Source: Tilletiopsis washingtonensis
Taxonomy: Eukaryota; Basidiomycota; Exobasidiomycetes; Entylomatales
DNA: 64,000 nucleotides
Reading direction: 5' to 3'
NCBI RefSeq assembly: GCF_003144115.1
Contig: NW_020312007.1
Span: forward strand, 4,729-68,728
In this document: positions 60,694-64,000 of the stretch, piece after piece
How positions within the stretch are numbered: position 1 is the stretch's first letter
Layout: the number at the start of each line of letters is the position of its first letter
Notes under the pieces: generated by a model
What the model saw: the letters and a program-made list of their open reading frames with translations, nothing else
Database searches by the model: none
Told to the model about the DNA's origin: nothing
Made by a program: the position numbers and the translations under genes

Positions 60694-60881
60694 AGGGAAT
60701 GACAGATTGCATGCTGCTGCGCCTCCTTGTGAGAGACGCGCATTGGGGGTGACGCGCCGAGACCATGTGTGAGGTGATGAAAGGTGCGCTACATGATGAG
60801 GAAACGAGCGAGAGGTATGGGGAACGATGACGCGAGCGGAAGCAGATGCAGAGAGAAGATGAGAGGGACAATGTGCCAGCT

Positions 60882-62764
60882 TCAGGCGCGCGTCCAGAGG
60901 ATCGCGGCGATGAGCGCGATGAAGAGGACGGCCAGCGCCTCGGACGAGACGACGTTGGCGTTGAGGTCGCCCTGCTTCGCGGGGTCGAGGGCCGCGTCGG
61001 TGTCGAGGCCGAGGGCGCCGTTGCGAGCGGACTGCTTCGCCTGCTCCTCGAGCAGCGTCATGACGTGGCGCATGGCGGTCTCGGTGCGCGCCACGCTCGC
61101 CTCGAGGCGCGCCAGGCGCGCATCCGTGCCGCCAAGGTCGTCGCTCGACGAGCTGCGGCGGCGGCGAGGCAGCGGCGTGAAGTTGTCCTCGCCGCGCACC
61201 TTGGCGACAGGGCTCTGTGCGGCAGGAGCAGACGCAGCGCCATTCGCCGAAGAGGGCGGCGAGGCTGACACCGCGTTGGTGCCAGCGACGCGCTTGTGCG
61301 CACTGAGTACTGCTAGGAGGTGAGCCAAAGCAAGGTGCAGCTTGGCCTGAACGACGCGGGCCGCAGCTCGTTCGGCGGGCGCATCGAGCGGCGAGGCAGC
61401 GCCCGAGCCGTCACTGCCGCGCAGGCTCTCGTCGGAAGCCGATACGCGCGCCAGTTCGCGAGACGAGATGCTGAGCGTGCCGTTGCACAGCGTCAGGCCG
61501 CCATGCAGCGACGGGCTGGTGCCAAAGGCGAGATGGCACAGCACGCCGAGCAGAGCGCTGCGTCGAGGCTGTGAGCATAAGGCTGCAGGTAGCCGATCGC
61601 TGGCGCACTCACGGAACCTCGGACGGGGCACACGGCGCCTTGTCGAAGCCATTCTCAAGCTCGCTGCTGTCCCAGGGCGGGAGGACGCGCTTCTGGCTTG
61701 GGCTCTCGGCACCTCTGCGCGCCGCACCGACGTCCAGAGCGCCGATGAGTGCCTCGTGGTAGCGAACGCTCCAGCGCAGCAACGTCTGCGCGTTGCGCGC
61801 CTCGCCGTCGGGCAGAGCGGTAGCTGGGAACTGCTTGGCTGCTGACGGTCCCGCAGAGCTCGACGGCACGGCAGCTGCACCGCGTACCTCGGCACGCTGG
61901 GCTGCAGAGACGAGCGTGCGCACTTGCTGGCCGCGCGGCAGAGGCTCGACGACTGGAATGCTGGTGCGCAGCAGCGAGCCCGTCGAGTAGGAGCCGGGGT
62001 CCAGAAACGCTGCCGGGACGCGCCAGCTGTGAAGGGCACGGGTGTCAGCGTCGAGCCGCGAGCACGGAGAAGCGCAGTGCTGACTTGTGAACGAGCTGCA
62101 GGGCATGAGGGTCAGACAGAGGGACGTGTATGCGCGCATTCAGGTAAGACCACTCACTCCGGCATCGCCCTCGTCCAGAGACCAGATGTGGCGCGTTGAC
62201 CAGCTCAGCAGGTTCGACAGCGGCTCAAGCACGTCGAGCTCAGTTGCGACGCGGCGGGCCACAGCAAGCGGGGCCTGAGACGGGCACGACGGGTCAGCTG
62301 CAATCGCGTCAGCGTGCAGTCAGCACTGTGTGCGTACCCAGATCTCATCGAAGGGCTCCAGGCCGGCGAGGCTTAGGTCATAGTCGAGGCGGTCGCGGCG
62401 CAGCTCGAAGCGCAGCAGGCCCTCAGCGGGCGTGATGCCGGCGGCGAGGAAGAGGGCGCCGAGCGAGACGAACGGCTCGCGGTGCTCGGGGTCGAGAATG
62501 CTGCGCGAGCGTGAGCATGTGCAGCTGCGACAGATGCGGCAGACCGATGACGCACCGCAGAATGTCATACCCGGCGATGGAGACGACGAGGCAGGGGCAG
62601 AGGGCGTGCGAGGGACGACGCGAGGGCAGGAGGATGAAGCGCAGCGGCAGCGGACGGCGCGCCGAGAGGTCGGACCAGGAGAAGATGGCACGGCGTGTCG
62701 CTGACGGCGACACGGGAGGCGAGAGGGTGCGCACAGCAGCGGCCGCTGCAGCGGCGACGGCCAT
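60882..62764 (-). CDS. orphan protein with C-terminal membrane anchor
   Basis: Not recognised (529 aa; exons 62556-62764, 62338-62500, 62158-62274, 62085-62095, 61613-62026, 60882-61557). The N-terminal part has hydrophobic stretches around RRPLPLRFILLPSRR and LCPCLVVSIAGYDILRILD, then EPFVSLGALFLAAGITPAEG. A middle domain includes RRVATELDVLEPLSNLLSW and WRVPAAFLDPGSYSTGSLLR. The end is a coiled-coil-like helix (RLEASVARTETAMRHVMTLL) and a single tail anchor (ALAVLFIALIAAILWTRA), as in proteins inserted into ER, mitochondria or peroxisomes. The fourth exon is 11 bases and uses a gtcagc donor. A vezatin/Inp2-like role was considered but cannot be supported. MAVAAAAA is the first in-frame ATG. 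Confidence 0.7.
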
Positions 62765-64000
62765 GGCGGCGAGGCGGGCTGAGGAGGCGCACGTCGGCTG
62801 CTCCTCGCCGTGGCGCAGCACAGAGACGAGGCTTGCGGCTTGAGGCGGCGCGAGATGCACTGGTGGCTGCGTTTGATGAGCTGTGCTGCGTCGGTGCTGG
62901 TGGTCGGGACGAGAGTGACAGCTGTCAGCGGTCGGTGCGCTGGACGAGGCCAAGCAAGGCACAGGCCGTAGCTAGCGTGCTCCTTCCGCTGCTGCCCCGT
63001 GCGCAGCGGGGGCGCGCGTTCCTGACATGCGCCGCGTGCTCGGCGGCGCGTCCGCCCGCACCCGAGGGTCCAGCAGCCGTCCCTTCACGCCGCGCCACAC
63101 CGCTCACGCTCGACTGATGCTGCGCGATATACAGCCCACAATCCAGCATCCAGCACACTGGCAGTGCTCAGCCAGTCTCGTCATCCTCTGCGCTGCAGCA
63201 ATGCAGCTGTGCCCGGCAGCTGGCAGGAGGGGAGCGCGCCATCGGGCCACCGCGTGCAAGAGCAACACCTGGCGCGCGGCCCGAGGGTCCGGCCGAATCA
63301 TCTCGGAGATGCCCCTCTCTCTCGTTCAAGGCACTCGACGGAGGCGAGGCGGTGTTGCTCCTGCTGCTCGCATCTGTGTCACTTTGTGGCGCTCACGGCC
63401 TCTTAACATAGCAGGGGCCTGGACGCCCAGTGGCAGGTGCAGGCGATGTATGCTCAAGGGCGCGCGGCGCAGGCGGCAGGCGCCTCGTCTCGCGCGGCGG
63501 GCCGCTGCGCTCATCGGCTGCGCTGGTCCGCGACGCCGCTGCTTGACGCCGCTTCTCCTCTCGTTCGGTGCCGCACCTAGAAGTAGCTACACTGCAGTGC
63601 TGAGCACCCGTCTGCGAGCCTCTCACTCCAGCGACTCCGCCGACGAGCAGGCAGCGGGTGTCATGCGTCCGTGAGCCACGTCGCTCAGCGTCCAAGGCCT
63701 GCGGGTCGCGTGACAGCCGTCACGCAGCGCAGCGCAGCGAGCTCGGCCTTGCAGGCAGGAGCAGGAGCCAGGCGCCGTCAACCCGAACGACGCGGCCGCG
63801 GCAGGTCGTTGCCAGAGTGCAGCATCTTGCTCGCTGCCGCTTGCGAGATCGGGCGCTGAAGCGAGCGGACGAGACGGCGGCGGCGGCGGCGGCCATGCGC
63901 GCCACATGCGCCGAAGGTCGCGAAGGCGCCTGTGGCAGCGGCGCATGTTCGGTGCAGAACGATGAGGCGCACGCTGCATGCTCTGCCGCAGCGTTCAGCC
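62765..64000. other. right-end region, 1.24 kb, no gene recognised
   Basis: Upstream of the last orphan, to the window edge. Open frames exist on both strands (for example plus 63027-63674), but none has a recognisable motif or the local intron pattern. The far end may be the promoter or 5' part of a gene beyond the window. Confidence 0.5.

Overview
The window is a gene-dense, strongly GC-rich (by eye) nuclear segment of a fungus. Almost every gene is split by many short introns with donors gtgagt or gtgcgt, a ctgac/ctcac/ctgat branch motif 10-20 bases before the acceptor, and typical lengths of 45-70 bases. Together with palC, IPK1, a mitochondrial-type MOCS1 and the TFIID, Mediator and spliceosome subunits, this points to Basidiomycota. 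Ustilaginomycotina or Microbotryomycotina are the best guesses, but the sequence alone does not settle the class. I modelled 31 protein genes with about 119 introns. All complete models close in frame over their exon sums, apart from choices stated in the entries. I saw no transposon, virus-like element, tRNA or rRNA gene.

Layout, left to right. 0-6.9 kb: the 3' part of a cyclophilin H gene, DBP6 (ribosome biogenesis helicase), a coiled-coil acidic protein of unknown role, MED7, and a peroxiredoxin-like protein. 7-19 kb, all on the minus strand: a large TAF2 with three C-terminal bromodomains, an allantoate-permease-type transporter, an AtsA-like arylsulfatase with a suspicious splice site, and VPS37. 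19-31.7 kb: TRS23, mitochondrial uS14, VPS68, proteasome alpha-3, STE14, UBC12, IPK1, palC and a mitochondrial-type phosphopantetheinyl transferase. 32-46 kb: a GPI-type surface protein, BUB3, SF3a60/PRP9, SND2/TMEM208, a TUG-like UBX protein, an IVY1-like protein, and a 463-aa orphan with ten exons. 46.6-64 kb: a second GPI-type surface protein, OLA1, a secreted aspartyl protease, an EI24-type membrane protein, MOCS1 (MoaA-MoaC), and a C-tail-anchored orphan.

The genes do not form a pathway cluster; this is mostly housekeeping chromosome. Strands alternate almost perfectly outside the 7-19 kb block, so most neighbours share either a divergent promoter of 160-430 bases or a convergent 3' region, some only about 50 bases long. 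Functional links are loose: VPS37 and palC both belong to ESCRT/Rim-Pal signalling, TAF2 and MED7 to Pol II initiation, and TRS23, VPS68 and IVY1 to membrane traffic.

The main points worth a second look are these. (1) MOCS1 carries the signals for alternative splicing that either ends MoaA in Gly-Gly or fuses it in frame to MoaC. (2) An intron of OLA1 holds a convincing C/D-box snoRNA with a 13-bp terminal stem. (3) The arylsulfatase has AA where homology demands the AG acceptor. (4) TAF2 carries three bromodomains, the first with Thr at the acetyl-lysine Asn position. (5) OLA1 can be extended upstream by an in-frame mitochondrial-type presequence.
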